A stretch of DNA of 64,000 nt from Paenibacillus pinisoli (GCF_003605435.1 NZ_QXQB01000003.1:803579-867578); one strand, 5' to 3'; shown: positions 54,578 to 63,312, numbered from the stretch's first letter. The notes: generated from the sequence alone by a model not told the origin. Program-made: numbers and translations.

Positions 54578-54706
54578 ATGGTAATCGACATGAACCCAAA
54601 ATGCAAGACCATTACGCAAGCGATTAGTCTCATTGGACGAGATTATGAGGCTTCGGTCCGGGATGGGGACACCCTTGGCTTATCCGGAGTGGTAATATCT
54701 AACTAA
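54578..54706 (+). CDS. Possible 42-residue protein, unknown
   Basis: The frame from the ATG at 54578 (or 54590) encodes a well-mixed, soluble-looking peptide including CKTITQAISLIGRDYEASVR and DGDTLGLSGVVISN, then TAA. The amino-acid composition looks protein-like, but no ribosome-binding site precedes either ATG and I recognise no family. It could be a fragment of a lost gene. Confidence 0.25.
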   Translation: MVIDMNPKCKTITQAISLIGRDYEASVRDGDTLGLSGVVISN

Positions 54707-54724
54707 AGAGGGGCGAATGATGAA

Positions 54725-54770
54725 AAAGAGGCCGCTTGCCAGCCCGAAGCTGCAGCGTCCTCTCTTCACC
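54725..54770 (-). terminator. Terminator after the HtrA-type protease gene
   Basis: On the minus strand AGAGGACGCTGCAGC pairs imperfectly with GGCTGGCAAGCGGCCTCT around a TTCG loop and ends in TTTTT. Confidence 0.6.
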
Positions 54771-54776
54771 GTCTTC

Positions 54777-55823
54777 TTACAAAGTGTTCGTCTTCAGCTT
54801 CTCCAGCACTTCCAGAATCGTCGTCGTCGGAATCGCAAAGCCAATGCCCTGGGCTTCAGCATTCACCGCCGTGTTCATGCCGATGACCTCACCCTTCGCA
54901 TTCAGCAGCGGACCGCCGGAGTTGCCGGGATTAATCGAGGCGTCGGTCTGAAGCAGATGCTCATACTTATGCTCCCCTTGTTCATCCTGGATCGTAATCG
55001 GACGTTCCTTCGCGCTTAGCACGCCCATCGTCAGCGTATGGTCGAAGCCGTACGGGTTGCCGATCGCCAGCACCCATTCGCCGATCTGTGTCTCATCGGA
55101 GCTGCCCAGCTTGAGTGCCGGGAATGTGCCTCCGTCCGGATGCCTCACCTTCAGCACCGCCAGATCCAGGTCATAGCTCGAGCCCAGCACCTCCGCCGTC
55201 AGCGGCTCGTCGTAGCCCTGCACTTGCACCTTCACTTCCGATGCGCCGGACACGACATGCTCATTGGTCAGGATCAGCCCTTCCTTATCGAAGAAGAAGC
55301 CGGTACCGGAGCCATTCAACACCAGCGAGCCTTGATCGTTCTGGGGCGTTGCCGAGCCGCCATTCCGGTCAGGCGAGACTTGTCCGCCAAAGAACTGCTC
55401 CAGCCATGGGTCCATCCTCATGCTGCCTTGCGCCTTCGACTGGCCGTAGTTCTCGATCTTCACGACGGCTGGACTGGCCTGCTCGTAGATCGCAGCCATA
55501 TCGTCCTTCGTATTCACCGACGCTGTCGTCAGGCCTGCATCTTGTCCGTTGCCGCTGCTAGCCTGTATGCCGGCTGCGCCCTTCTCACCCATTAGGCCGC
55601 CTGTGAACAGGTTGTTTTTGTCCGCCGCATACGTAAATCCGCCAATGACCAGCGCGCCTGTCAGAAACGCCGCGAATAGCGGAAGCGCCGCATTTTTCTT
55701 TTTCCGGCTAGGCCGGCTTTGATTCACTTCCCTATAATAAGCTTCGAATTGTGGAGCAGCCAGCTGCCTTCCCGTATCCGCATCATTTCGGCTAGTCGTG
55801 TTATAGTTGTTCTCTTCGTTCAT
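54777..55823 (-). CDS. HtrA/DegP-type membrane serine protease lacking PDZ
   Basis: Envelope quality-control protease of about 348 residues. The N-terminal 50 residues are cytoplasmic; one membrane anchor follows (ALPLFAAFLTGALVIGGF). The trypsin-like S1C domain has the full triad: His in LTNEHVVSG, Asp in YDLDLAVLKV, Ser in INPGNSGGPLL. The protein stops soon after the protease domain (TILEVLEKLKTNTL), so the C-terminal PDZ domain of typical HtrA proteins (about 400-450 residues) is missing. The ATG at 55823 has GGGAGG 9 bases before it. It is a single-gene unit near sigW, possibly in the envelope-stress response. Confidence 0.92.
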   Translation of the reverse strand: MNEENNYNTTSRNDADTGRQLAAPQFEAYYREVNQSRPSRKKKNAALPLFAAFLTGALVIGGFTYAADKNNLFTGGLMGEKGAAGIQASSGNGQDAGLTTASVNTKDDMAAIYEQASPAVVKIENYGQSKAQGSMRMDPWLEQFFGGQVSPDRNGGSATPQNDQGSLVLNGSGTGFFFDKEGLILTNEHVVSGASEVKVQVQGYDEPLTAEVLGSSYDLDLAVLKVRHPDGGTFPALKLGSSDETQIGEWVLAIGNPYGFDHTLTMGVLSAKERPITIQDEQGEHKYEHLLQTDASINPGNSGGPLLNAKGEVIGMNTAVNAEAQGIGFAIPTTTILEVLEKLKTNTL

Positions 55824-55939
55824 TTTCATCATCCTCCCTCATGAACTGGTGAACTTTATAGCTCTATCATGAGGGCTGCACCTTAAACCAATCTTAAGAG
55901 GGACTAAAACCTACATAAATATATGCGCGCATGAAAAAA

Positions 55940-55972
55940 CCTCCTCCCCGGTGTCGGAACCGAGGAAGGAGG
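55940..55972 (-). terminator. Terminator after ppc
   Basis: CCTCCT...AGGAGG with an inner CCGG/CGAGG-type pairing, followed on the minus strand by six T, 23 bases past the ppc stop. Confidence 0.85.
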
Positions 55973-55994
55973 CTGGAATTTGAAGCTACAGACA

Positions 55995-58799
55995 TTAGCC
56001 CGTATTGCGAAGGCCGGCTGCAATTCCGTTAATGGTCAGCAGCACTTCGCGCAGCAGCTCTTGATCATCCTGATCATTCGCGCGCAGGTCGCGAAGCTCC
56101 GTCAGCAGCTGCACTTGCATGTAGCTGAGCGGATCAACATACGGATTGCGGAGACGGATCGATTCTTGAATGACTGGAACGTTGTCCAGAATCTCGTCTT
56201 GGCCCGTAATACTCAGGATCAGATTGGAAGTCAGCGCGTACTCGGCTTCAATCTGCGAGAAGATGCGATCGCGGATGCTTTGCTCCTTGATCATATTCGC
56301 ATATTCCTTCGCGATAACCAGATCAGCCTTCGCCAGCGCCATCTGCAAATTATCAATCAGCGAGCGGAAGAACGGGAATTGCTCGTACATGGTCTTCAGC
56401 GTAGCCAGCTTCTCCCCATCGTCGCCGACGTATTGCTGAAGCGCCGTACCGGCTGCATACCATGCCGGCAGCAAGTAACGGCTTTGGGTCCAGGCGAATA
56501 CCCATGGAATCGCGCGCAGATCCTCAAAGCGGTCGCTGTTCTTGCGCTTGGAAGGACGGGAGCCGATGTTCAGCTCGCCAACCTCAGGCAGCGGTGTAGA
56601 CTCCTTGAAGAATGTCAGGAAGTCCGGATCGCGGAAGATCAGGTCCTGATACTTGTTCAGCGCCGTCTCCGAGATCGAACGGGAAATCGCATCCCACTCC
56701 GCTTCCGCTGCTGGTTCCTGCTGCGGATACTTCGCAAGTCTTGCGGAAGTAATCAGCGCCCAAGTCGCTTGCTCCAGGCTTCGGTAAGCGATGCCCTGCA
56801 TCGAGTAACGCGAAGACAATACCTCGCCCTGCTCCGTGATCTTGATGCCGCCGCCAACCGTATGTGGAGGCTGAGCCAGAATACTGCGGTTCAGCGGCAT
56901 GCCGCCGCGTCCGAGCGCTCCGCCGCGTCCATGGAAGAACTTCAGCTTCACGTCGTATTCCTTGCCGGCTGCCGTAATTTCTTTCAGTGCTACGCGCAGC
57001 TCCCAGTTCGCAGTAACCACGCCGCCATCCTTGTTGCTGTCGGAGTAGCCGAGCATGATCTCGTGCATGTTGCCCCGCGCTTCTACCGCCTTGCGGTAGA
57101 CCGGAATCTCGAACAGCTCCTTCATAATGCCAGGAGCGGCATGCAGATCGTCGATCGTCTCGAAGAGTGGCACGGATTGCAGCGTGCAGCGAATCGTGCC
57201 ATCGGCTTCCTTGCGGAACAAGCCGACTTCCTTAGCGAATACCATAACCTCCAGCATATCGCTGGCGGCTTGCGTCATACTGATCAGATAACTCGTAATA
57301 CAGTTCTCGCCGAACTCCTGCTGCGCACGGTAGATCGTCTGATACACATCCAGACACTCGCGAGTCGATTCGGAGTAGTCCAGATGGCTCGATGTCAGCG
57401 GACGCGGATCGTTCAGCAATTGGTGAAGCAGCTTCGTCTTCTCTTCTTCCGAGAGGGAAGCGTAGTCCTCTACAACATGCATCTTCGCCAGGATCTCAGC
57501 CATGGCGTTCTCATGCTCTTGGCTATGCTGGCGAACATCCAGCGCCATCAGGTGGAAGCCGAACAGCTCCACTTGGCGGACCAGCTTCGCCAGGTCCGTA
57601 TCGGCAACATAATCGGCATAGTGATGACGCAAGCTGCGGTCAATCACCAGCAGGTCTTCACGAAGCTCTCTTGGATGGTTGTAGCGATTCGCCGTGCCCT
57701 TCAGCGACTCATCTCGCGTATTGGCCAGCTTCTCCAGCATATAAGCCAGCTTGATGCGGTATGGCTCTGTAGCAATGCGCCAAGGATCTACGCACTTCAG
57801 CTCGACATGCTCGCGGTCGGACTGAATCGATTGCTGCAATTCGTCCGTAATCGTCACCAGGTTCGTGCTAAAGCTCAATAGGTCCGTAAGATCATTCAGC
57901 TTCTCTTCGTACTTGTTGAGCGCCAGCTGACGATGCAGCTGAAGCGTCTCCCATGTCACCTTAGCGGTAACGGAAGGATTCCCGTCGCGGTCTCCGCCGA
58001 TCCAGGAACCGAAGCGAAGGAAGTCAGGCACATGCCAGCGATCCTCCGGATAGTACTTGCTGAGGCAGCGCTCCAGCTCTTCGTATACGCTTGGAAGCAC
58101 TTCGAAAAGCGTCTCGTCAAAGTAATACAAGCCGTTGCGCACTTCGTCGATAACGGTAGGCTTGCGGTCACGCAGTTCATCCGTCTGCCACAAGGTTAGA
58201 ACCTCGTTAAGCAGCTTCTCCTTCAGCTTCTCGCGCTCACGGAAGGTCAGCGTTGGATTGTCCAATTGCATGACGTCCTCTGCAATGCGCTTATGAATAT
58301 CAAGCACCACACGGCGTGTTGCTTCCGTCGGATGCGCCGTCATAACCAGCTCCAGAGAGATGCCGCTCAGAATGTCGCGTACATCCTCTACGCCAATCTG
58401 GCGCTCCTTCAGATCCTGAATCGCGCTTTCGATGGAGCCGCGCTGCACGCTCTCGCCTGCAGACACTTCATAGTCACGCTTTCTTCTGATACGGTGGTTC
58501 TGTTCGGCAATGTTGACCAGTTGGAAGTAAATCGCGAAAGCGCGAATTACCTGGTGCCGAATTTCCGGACTTAGGGAAGATACTGTGGACTTGAATTGCT
58601 CGAACAGCTCCGGTACAAATTCCGCGCGAAGCGCTTTGCTTTGTTCCCGAATTTGCTCAACGATCTCAAGCAGCTCGCGTCCGCCTTGGTGGACGAGAAC
58701 TTCGCCTAGAATGTTGCCCAGGAAACGTACATCCCGTCTAAGCAAATTGTTTGTTTGTGTTCGACTAGCCGCTGTTGATGATACAGATTGTTCCGACAT
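55995..58799 (-). CDS. ppc: Phosphoenolpyruvate carboxylase
   Basis: Adds bicarbonate to phosphoenolpyruvate to make oxaloacetate, refilling the TCA cycle. About 934 residues, normal for bacterial PEPC. Catalytic His lies in VMTAHPTEATRR near residue 160; GYSDSNKDGG and FHGRGGALGRGG are the other two signatures; the C-terminus RNTG is the conserved end that reaches the active site. I chose the ATG at 58799 (MSEQSVSS) with AGGAGG 6 bases before it; the longer frame to 58853 has no site. It stands alone between two terminators. Confidence 0.97.
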   Translation of the reverse strand: MSEQSVSSTAASRTQTNNLLRRDVRFLGNILGEVLVHQGGRELLEIVEQIREQSKALRAEFVPELFEQFKSTVSSLSPEIRHQVIRAFAIYFQLVNIAEQNHRIRRKRDYEVSAGESVQRGSIESAIQDLKERQIGVEDVRDILSGISLELVMTAHPTEATRRVVLDIHKRIAEDVMQLDNPTLTFREREKLKEKLLNEVLTLWQTDELRDRKPTVIDEVRNGLYYFDETLFEVLPSVYEELERCLSKYYPEDRWHVPDFLRFGSWIGGDRDGNPSVTAKVTWETLQLHRQLALNKYEEKLNDLTDLLSFSTNLVTITDELQQSIQSDREHVELKCVDPWRIATEPYRIKLAYMLEKLANTRDESLKGTANRYNHPRELREDLLVIDRSLRHHYADYVADTDLAKLVRQVELFGFHLMALDVRQHSQEHENAMAEILAKMHVVEDYASLSEEEKTKLLHQLLNDPRPLTSSHLDYSESTRECLDVYQTIYRAQQEFGENCITSYLISMTQAASDMLEVMVFAKEVGLFRKEADGTIRCTLQSVPLFETIDDLHAAPGIMKELFEIPVYRKAVEARGNMHEIMLGYSDSNKDGGVVTANWELRVALKEITAAGKEYDVKLKFFHGRGGALGRGGMPLNRSILAQPPHTVGGGIKITEQGEVLSSRYSMQGIAYRSLEQATWALITSARLAKYPQQEPAAEAEWDAISRSISETALNKYQDLIFRDPDFLTFFKESTPLPEVGELNIGSRPSKRKNSDRFEDLRAIPWVFAWTQSRYLLPAWYAAGTALQQYVGDDGEKLATLKTMYEQFPFFRSLIDNLQMALAKADLVIAKEYANMIKEQSIRDRIFSQIEAEYALTSNLILSITGQDEILDNVPVIQESIRLRNPYVDPLSYMQVQLLTELRDLRANDQDDQELLREVLLTINGIAAGLRNTG

Positions 58800-59029
58800 A
58801 CCGTTCCTCCTACAAATCTGTGCAGCAAACCCACTTTGAAAGCATCCGCTCAATCGATACGCACATGCCTATTTCAAACTTCGTAAGGTCACTCTCACTT
58901 TAAATGGCGTAATCACTTCTACTATCATACTACAAAACGACCCGCCGTTGAAGTCCCGCAGCGCAATCTGTCGCCTTATTCTGACGACTTTCATGATTTA
59001 CCACAGGAAAGCGTGTTGGTACAAAAAAA

Positions 59030-59050
59030 TCCCCCTGCATCGCAGAGGGA
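59030..59050 (-). terminator. Terminator of the Gly-Arg-Pro-Gly tRNA transcript
   Basis: TCCCCCTGC and GCAGAGGGA form the stem (one mismatch). The minus strand continues with a run of seven T or more. Confidence 0.8.
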
Positions 59051-59065
59051 GTCGGTTGTGATTAC

Positions 59066-59139
59066 TGGAGCGGGTGATGGGAATCGAACCCACGCTATTA
59101 GCTTGGAAGGCTAAAGTTCTACCATTGAACTACACCCGC
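59066..59139 (-). tRNA. tRNA-Gly (TCC)
   Basis: Full cloverleaf on the minus strand, acceptor GCGGGTG/CACCCGC, anticodon loop CTTCCAA, T-loop GGTTCGATTCC, encoded CCA end. Confidence 0.97.
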
Positions 59140-59147
59140 AAGAATGA

Positions 59148-59224
59148 TGGTCGGGACGACACGATTTGAACATGCGACCCCCTGGTCCCAAACCAGGTGC
59201 TCTACCAAGCTGAGCTACGTCCCG
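59148..59224 (-). tRNA. tRNA-Pro (TGG)
   Basis: Cloverleaf with acceptor CGGGACG/CGTCCCG, anticodon loop TTTGGGA, encoded CCA. The T-loop reads GTTCAAATC. Confidence 0.97.
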
Positions 59225-59250
59225 AAATATTGATTCATTCTAAGTAAAGA

Positions 59251-59327
59251 TGGCGCGGCCTAAGAGATTCGAACTCCTGACCTTTTGATTCGTAGTCAAA
59301 CGCTCTATCCAGCTGAGCTAAGGCCGC
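59251..59327 (-). tRNA. tRNA-Arg (ACG)
   Basis: Cloverleaf with acceptor GCGGCCT/AGGCCGC, anticodon loop CTACGAA; A34 would be edited to inosine. CCA is encoded. Confidence 0.97.
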
Positions 59328-59336
59328 AAATAACTA

Positions 59337-59411
59337 TGGAGCGGAAGACGGGAATCGAACCCGCGACCCTCGCCTTGGCAAGGCGATGCTCTACCGCTGA
59401 GCCACTTCCGC
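59337..59411 (-). tRNA. tRNA-Gly (GCC)
   Basis: Cloverleaf with acceptor GCGGAAG/CTTCCGC, anticodon loop TTGCCAA, encoded CCA. First gene of the Gly-Arg-Pro-Gly cluster. Confidence 0.97.
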
Positions 59412-59463
59412 ACATAAAGTGTATCGTCGCTTTCTGCAACTTATCGTCGCGGCGACAAGTAAT

Positions 59464-59492
59464 AATATATCACCTTCTGAAATGAATTGCAA
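59464..59492 (-). promoter_or_regulatory. Promoter of the Gly-Arg-Pro-Gly tRNA cluster
   Basis: Minus-strand TTGCAA (59487-59492), 17 bases, TATATT (59464-59469), about 50 bases before the first tRNA. Confidence 0.65.
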
Positions 59493-59529
59493 CTCCTTTT
59501 TTCGAAAAATGTTTGGTTTGTAAAAAAAA

Positions 59530-59553
59530 CCGCATTTCCCTTGGGGAATGCGG
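59530..59553 (-). terminator. Terminator after the iron-type ABC ATPase gene
   Basis: CCGCATTTCCCTTGGGGAATGCGG folds into a tight stem, and the minus strand continues with eight T. Confidence 0.9.
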
Positions 59554-59606
59554 CTCTTTGTTCCTCTATTGGGCATTTCGCCAGGCTATCTAATATCTGC
59601 CTGAAT

Positions 59607-60464
59607 CTAAGCGCCTGCAGCGGTGAGCTGTTCCCGTTCTTCACGGTTCTCTTGCTTCATAACACGATCGGACACCGGCGGCGCTGCCAGGGCGAACGGA
59701 AGGCATAGCGGCAGTCCTGTGCGCGGATCCGGCACGATGTCGGCTTCGATGTTGAACACCTCGCGCATAATCTCAGGCGTGATAACCTCTACAGGCGATC
59801 CTTCACCCTTGACCACACCGGACTTGATCGCGATCATATGGTGGGCATAACGAGCCGCATGGTTCAAATCATGGACAACCATTACGATTGTCCGGTTATT
59901 CATCTCGTTAAGCTTCTGCAGCAAATGAAGAACTTCCAGCTGATGCGCCATATCCAGGAATGTAGTAGGCTCATCCAAGAACAGAATATCCGTCTCCTGC
60001 GCCAAAGCCATTGCGATCCAAGCGCGCTGGCGCTGGCCGCCGGACAATTGGTCAACCGGGCGGTCCGCAAAGTCAGCCATGCCCGTAGCCTCAACCGCCC
60101 ACTTCACGATTGCGCGGTCTTCCTTGCTCAGCGAGCCAAATCCCTTCTGATAAGGGAAACGGCCATAAGCAACGAGTTCGGACACTGTGAGGCCGTCTGG
60201 AGCTGTAGGGTTCTGAGGCAGGATTGCAAGCTGCTTCGCCACTTCCTTCGTGGATTGCTTATGAATCGACTTGCCGTCCAATAGCACGCTGCCCTTGGAA
60301 GGGTTCATAATACGCGCCATTGTCTTAAGTATGGTAGATTTCCCCGAGCCGTTAGCGCCAACAAGAGCCGTAATCTTCCCTTGGGGAATGGAAATATTCA
60401 AATTCTGAACGATCAGACGTTCCTCATACGAAATATCTAGTCCTGTAGTCGTTAACCGAATCAT
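59607..60464 (-). CDS. Iron-siderophore-type ABC transporter ATPase
   Basis: Cytoplasmic ATPase of about 285 residues, FecE/FepC/FhuC type. Walker [10 protein letters not shown] (about 38-46), Q-loop LPQNP, signature [15 protein letters not shown], Walker [13 protein letters not shown] and the switch His in [10 protein letters not shown] are all present. No permease or binding-protein gene is adjacent, so it probably powers one or more siderophore uptake systems encoded elsewhere, as B. subtilis YusV does. I chose the ATG at 60464, since GGAG lies about 10 bases upstream. A double Fur-like box upstream supports iron repression. Confidence 0.92.
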   Translation of the reverse strand: MIRLTTTGLDISYEERLIVQNLNISIPQGKITALVGANGSGKSTILKTMARIMNPSKGSVLLDGKSIHKQSTKEVAKQLAILPQNPTAPDGLTVSELVAYGRFPYQKGFGSLSKEDRAIVKWAVEATGMADFADRPVDQLSGGQRQRAWIAMALAQETDILFLDEPTTFLDMAHQLEVLHLLQKLNEMNNRTIVMVVHDLNHAARYAHHMIAIKSGVVKGEGSPVEVITPEIMREVFNIEADIVPDPRTGLPLCLPFALAAPPVSDRVMKQENREEREQLTAAGA

Positions 60465-60524
60465 GCCATGCACGCTCCTTCCGCCATCACTGGGCTGGGC
60501 TTGGCTGTCCTGCGCCTTGAGCAG

Positions 60525-60564
60525 TGATAACGATTATCAATACTATTGATGATAATAGTTATCA
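60525..60564. promoter_or_regulatory. Tandem Fur-like boxes
   Basis: TGATAACGATTATCAA and TGATGATAATAGTTATCA, 6 bases apart, resemble the 19-bp Fur box GATAATGATTATCATTATC. They lie 60-100 bases before the ATPase start. Confidence 0.75.
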
Positions 60565-60701
60565 GTCCAAATGTCAATGGCATTCTTCATCCACTCTTCA
60601 TAATGGAGGAAAATATTAAAAACTAGGCATTCTAATAGATTGCCAGATTTGATTACAGGCCTTCGAATCTAGTACACTGTGAGCAAGGGAGTGGATGAAT
60701 C

Positions 60702-61106
60702 ATGATGAACAAAAGATATACGCTTGAGGAAGCCAATGCACTGCTTCCTGTCATCAAGCAAGAGCTTCGGCAGCTTCAACGCATGGCTGAAGAAATGGAG
60801 GATCACTACACCGCTTATCGCAAAGTCAAAGCCATCTATCAAGACGGCCAGAGCGATGCCCTGTTCGAGATGGAAAGCAGACTGGATTTCATGCAAGTTG
60901 AGCTGAACTTATATATGGAGAACTTCTCCCGCAAAGGAGTGCTACTCAAAATGATCCATCCCGGCTTGGTCGACTTTCCGGCTATCCTGGATGGCGATGA
61001 GGTTCTTCTCTGCTGGCAGGAGGGCGAGCCGAATATTACGCATTACCACGGCTGGACAGAAGGATTTATGGGCAGAAAACCGCATCCTGAGGCTGAAGGA
61101 AATTAA
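60702..61106 (+). CDS. DUF2203 family protein
   Basis: Small acidic protein of 134 residues. It begins MNKRYTLEEANALLPVIKQE, a long helical hairpin covering about residues 5-75, and ends in a compact segment with HPGLVDFPAILDGDEVLLCW and the conserved WTEGFMGRKP. This matches DUF2203 (COG4911), of unknown function and widespread in Bacillota. GGGAG lies about 10 bases before the ATG pair. It is a single-gene unit between two minus-strand units. Confidence 0.88.
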   Translation: MMNKRYTLEEANALLPVIKQELRQLQRMAEEMEDHYTAYRKVKAIYQDGQSDALFEMESRLDFMQVELNLYMENFSRKGVLLKMIHPGLVDFPAILDGDEVLLCWQEGEPNITHYHGWTEGFMGRKPHPEAEGN

Positions 61107-61120
61107 ATAGACATAACAAA

Positions 61121-61143
61121 AGACCCTTCTGCTCGAAGGGTCT
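61121..61143. terminator. Terminator shared by tRNA-Leu copy 1 and the DUF2203 gene
   Basis: AGACCCTTC (61121-61129) pairs with GAAGGGTCT (61135-61143). The minus strand continues TTTTGTT. A near-copy of the hairpin follows tRNA-Leu copy 2. Confidence 0.85.
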
Positions 61144-61152
61144 TCTCATGTA

Positions 61153-61235
61153 TGGTGCGCGTAGAGGGACTTGAACCCCCACGGTCGCCCGCTAGATCCT
61201 AAGTCTAGTGCGTCTGCCAATTCCGCCATACGCGC
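61153..61235 (-). tRNA. tRNA-Leu (TAG), copy 1
   Basis: Class II tRNA with long variable arm, acceptor GCGCGTA/TACGCGC, anticodon loop CTTAGGA, encoded CCA. Identical in sequence to copy 2 at 63036-63118. Confidence 0.97.
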
Positions 61236-61255
61236 GTGGGTAACTCTAGAATTAG

Positions 61256-61284
61256 ATCATACACGATATTCGATCAAAATGCAA
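61256..61284 (-). promoter_or_regulatory. Own promoter of tRNA-Leu copy 1
   Basis: Minus-strand TTGCAT (61279-61284), 17 bases, TATGAT (61256-61261), ending about 20 bases before the tRNA. Copy 1 can therefore be made independently of the rRNA operon. Confidence 0.75.
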
Positions 61285-61299
61285 CCTCTACACAATAAT

Positions 61300-61330
61300 A
61301 AGCCAGGCATCCACACGGGATGCCTGGCTT
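61300..61330 (-). terminator. Terminator after the CorC/HlyC-type gene
   Basis: AAGCCAGGCATCC (61300-61312) and GGATGCCTGGCTT (61318-61330) form a perfect 13-bp stem with a 5-base loop. Confidence 0.88.
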
Positions 61331-61368
61331 ACATTTATTCAATCGTTTGAACTCGCGATCACTCACGT

Positions 61369-62715
61369 TTATTCGCGACCGGCTTTCTCGACTTCTACAT
61401 CGTCCTCATCTTCTCTTGCATTCAGTACAAGGGAAGCCTGCAGAATCTGATGGTTGTCCATCTCAACGATGGTCCACCGGTGCTTGCCGTGGTAGATCGG
61501 CACAGGCTCCTCATCGAAGGAGATTAGCTGGACTTGCAGCCATCCGCCGATCGTGTCGACATTGTAATCATTGTCGAATTTGATGCCGAATTGCTCTTCA
61601 ATATCGCTAAGCAGCACTCGGCCGCTGAATACATATTCTTGGTCGGATACCTTCATAATATCGGGCTTCTCATCCGCATCGAATTCGTCACGGATCTCGC
61701 CTACGATCTCCTCCAGAATATCCTCCATCGTTATGATGCCGGCCGTACCGCCGTATTCATCAATGATAAGAGAGATGTGTACGCCCTGCTTCTGCATCTT
61801 CAGAAGAACGTCTTGCAGCGGCGCAGTCTCATGGATCGCTTCGATATCATGAATCAGGTCCTTGAGAGGCGTTGGACGATTCAACACCAGGTTTGTAACC
61901 AATTCCTTCGCATTCAGGAAACCGATAATTTTGTCTTTATCGCCATCCTGCGTGACAGGGTAGCGCGTATATCGATTCTCGTCAATAATGCTCAATATTT
62001 CATCATTGCTCATCTTCTCGTCAATGGCCACGACTTGAAGCCTTGGCACCATGACATCTTTCGCCACGCGCTGGTCGAAGGCAAAGATGTTCTGCATGTA
62101 CGAAAGCTCTGTCTGATTAATCTCGCCGCTCTGGAAGCTCTGCGTCATAATGATCTTCAGCTCTTCCTCGGAGTGGGCCTGTTCGTGACCGGCAGGCTGA
62201 ACGCCGAAGATGCGAAGGAAGACACGGGCAGAACCGTTAAGCAACCAAATTAACGGGAACAAGATCTTTCCGAACAAGACGAGCGGTCTGGCAAGTAATA
62301 ACGTCATCCGTTCTGCATACTGGATTGCTAGTGTTTTTGGCGCAAGCTCACCAAAAACCACGTGCAGGAATGTCATTAACGACAGGGCTAGTGCATAAGA
62401 GATCGGTGTGGCCCATGCGTCTGATACGCCCCAATCATGGAATAACGGATGCAACAATTTCTCGATTGTCGGTTCACCCAGCGCACCGAGTCCGAGCGCT
62501 GTAACGGTAATACCGAGCTGACAGGCAGACAAGTAGTAATCGAGGTTCGATACAAGCTTCTTGGCTGCTAAGGCTGTCTTGTTGCCTTCTGCAATCAATT
62601 GATCAATACGGGACATTCTGACTTTGACGACGGCAAATTCCGATCCGACAAAAAATGCAGTTAACACAATTAATAATAATACCAGTAACAAATTGATGAC
62701 TATGGCTACGTCCAA
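61369..62715 (-). CDS. CNNM/CorC (HlyC)-type membrane protein with CBS pair
   Basis: Membrane protein of 448 residues, of the group called hemolysin C or CorC and linked in several bacteria to magnesium export. The DUF21/CNNM membrane domain (about 1-195) begins [20 protein letters not shown] and includes [15 protein letters not shown]; two CBS domains (about 205-335, with [12 protein letters not shown] and [20 protein letters not shown]) follow; a CorC_HlyC domain closes it. The start is TTG at 62715 behind GAGGGAA. That ribosome-binding site lies inside a perfect 16-bp palindrome (62721-62736). The gene is flanked by duplicate tRNA-Leu genes. Confidence 0.92.
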   Translation of the reverse strand: MDVAIVINLLLVLLLIVLTAFFVGSEFAVVKVRMSRIDQLIAEGNKTALAAKKLVSNLDYYLSACQLGITVTALGLGALGEPTIEKLLHPLFHDWGVSDAWATPISYALALSLMTFLHVVFGELAPKTLAIQYAERMTLLLARPLVLFGKILFPLIWLLNGSARVFLRIFGVQPAGHEQAHSEEELKIIMTQSFQSGEINQTELSYMQNIFAFDQRVAKDVMVPRLQVVAIDEKMSNDEILSIIDENRYTRYPVTQDGDKDKIIGFLNAKELVTNLVLNRPTPLKDLIHDIEAIHETAPLQDVLLKMQKQGVHISLIIDEYGGTAGIITMEDILEEIVGEIRDEFDADEKPDIMKVSDQEYVFSGRVLLSDIEEQFGIKFDNDYNVDTIGGWLQVQLISFDEEPVPIYHGKHRWTIVEMDNHQILQASLVLNAREDEDDVEVEKAGRE

Positions 62716-62850
62716 CTAGTTCCCTCAGCTGAGGGATTCACCTCCGTGTAGTTAAAAATGCTTTCCCTATTGCTATACGTCCATCCGAACACCGCGTTTC
62801 AACAATCTTCAGATTTCTTCACTGCTTTATTATGCTAATACTCGGGGAGG
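62716..62850. other. Leader of the CorC-type gene
   Basis: It contains the palindrome TCCCTCAGCTGAGGGA (62721-62736) over the ribosome-binding site. I compared it by eye with the M-box and yybP-ykoY riboswitch cores and did not find them. Confidence 0.45.
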
Positions 62851-62976
62851 TTAATTCTCACTGTCCCGCCAGCCACTACATATAAAGTGGCTATGCTCCT
62901 TCTCAGGGGCGTAATCGACTAAGACAAGATCAGTCACATCCTCAACCGTATAAAGGCTTATACCCCGATTGTACAC
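62851..62976 (-). CDS. Possible 41-residue protein upstream of the CorC-type gene
   Basis: A GTG-started frame (62976) encodes YNRGISLYTVEDVTDLVLVD and then YAPEKEHSHFICSGWRDSEN and TAA. Composition is protein-like, but no ribosome-binding site is visible before the GTG. It could be a genuine small gene or a relic. Confidence 0.3.
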   Translation of the reverse strand: MYNRGISLYTVEDVTDLVLVDYAPEKEHSHFICSGWRDSEN

Positions 62977-63005
62977 CGTTCAAACACTTTTATAGACAGC
63001 AAAAA

Positions 63006-63025
63006 ACCCTTCTGCTCGAAGGGTT
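63006..63025 (-). terminator. Terminator of the rRNA-distal tRNA cluster
   Basis: AACCCTTC pairs with GAAGGGTT around TGCTC. The minus strand continues TTTTGC, after tRNA-Leu copy 2. Confidence 0.85.
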
Positions 63026-63035
63026 TTCTCATGAA

Positions 63036-63118
63036 TGGTGCGCGTAGAGGGACTTGAACCCCCACGGTCGCCCGCTAGATCCTAAGTCTAGTGCGTCTGC
63101 CAATTCCGCCATACGCGC
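63036..63118 (-). tRNA. tRNA-Leu (TAG), copy 2
   Basis: Same 83 bases as copy 1. Last gene of the cluster that follows the 23S rRNA gene. Confidence 0.97.
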
Positions 63119-63141
63119 GTGGGTCTTGCCGGATAAAAAAC

Positions 63142-63217
63142 TGGTGAGCCATGTAGGACTCGAACCTACGACACCCTGATTAAAAGTCAGGTGCTCTACC
63201 AACTGAGCTAATGGCTC
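63142..63217 (-). tRNA. tRNA-Lys (TTT)
   Basis: Cloverleaf with acceptor GAGCCAT/ATGGCTC, anticodon loop CTTTTAA, encoded CCA. Confidence 0.97.
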
Positions 63218-63226
63218 TTAATAAAA

Positions 63227-63301
63227 TGGCTGGGGATCAAGGATTCGAACCTTGGAGTGACGGAGTCAAAGTCCGTTGCCTTACCGCTTGGCTAATCCCC
63301 A
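63227..63301 (-). tRNA. tRNA-Gln (TTG)
   Basis: Cloverleaf with acceptor TGGGGAT/ATCCCCA, anticodon loop CTTTGAC, encoded CCA. Confidence 0.97.
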
Positions 63302-63312
63302 GCGTTACGGTA

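Noticed and set aside
62716..63000. M-box or yybP-ykoY riboswitch upstream of the CorC-type gene
   Set aside because: The conserved cores of these RNAs could not be found by eye on the minus strand.
61118..63124. Integrated mobile island with attL/attR at tRNA-Leu
   Set aside because: No integrase, recombinase or mobility gene lies between the repeats; only corC is present, so duplication is the safer reading.
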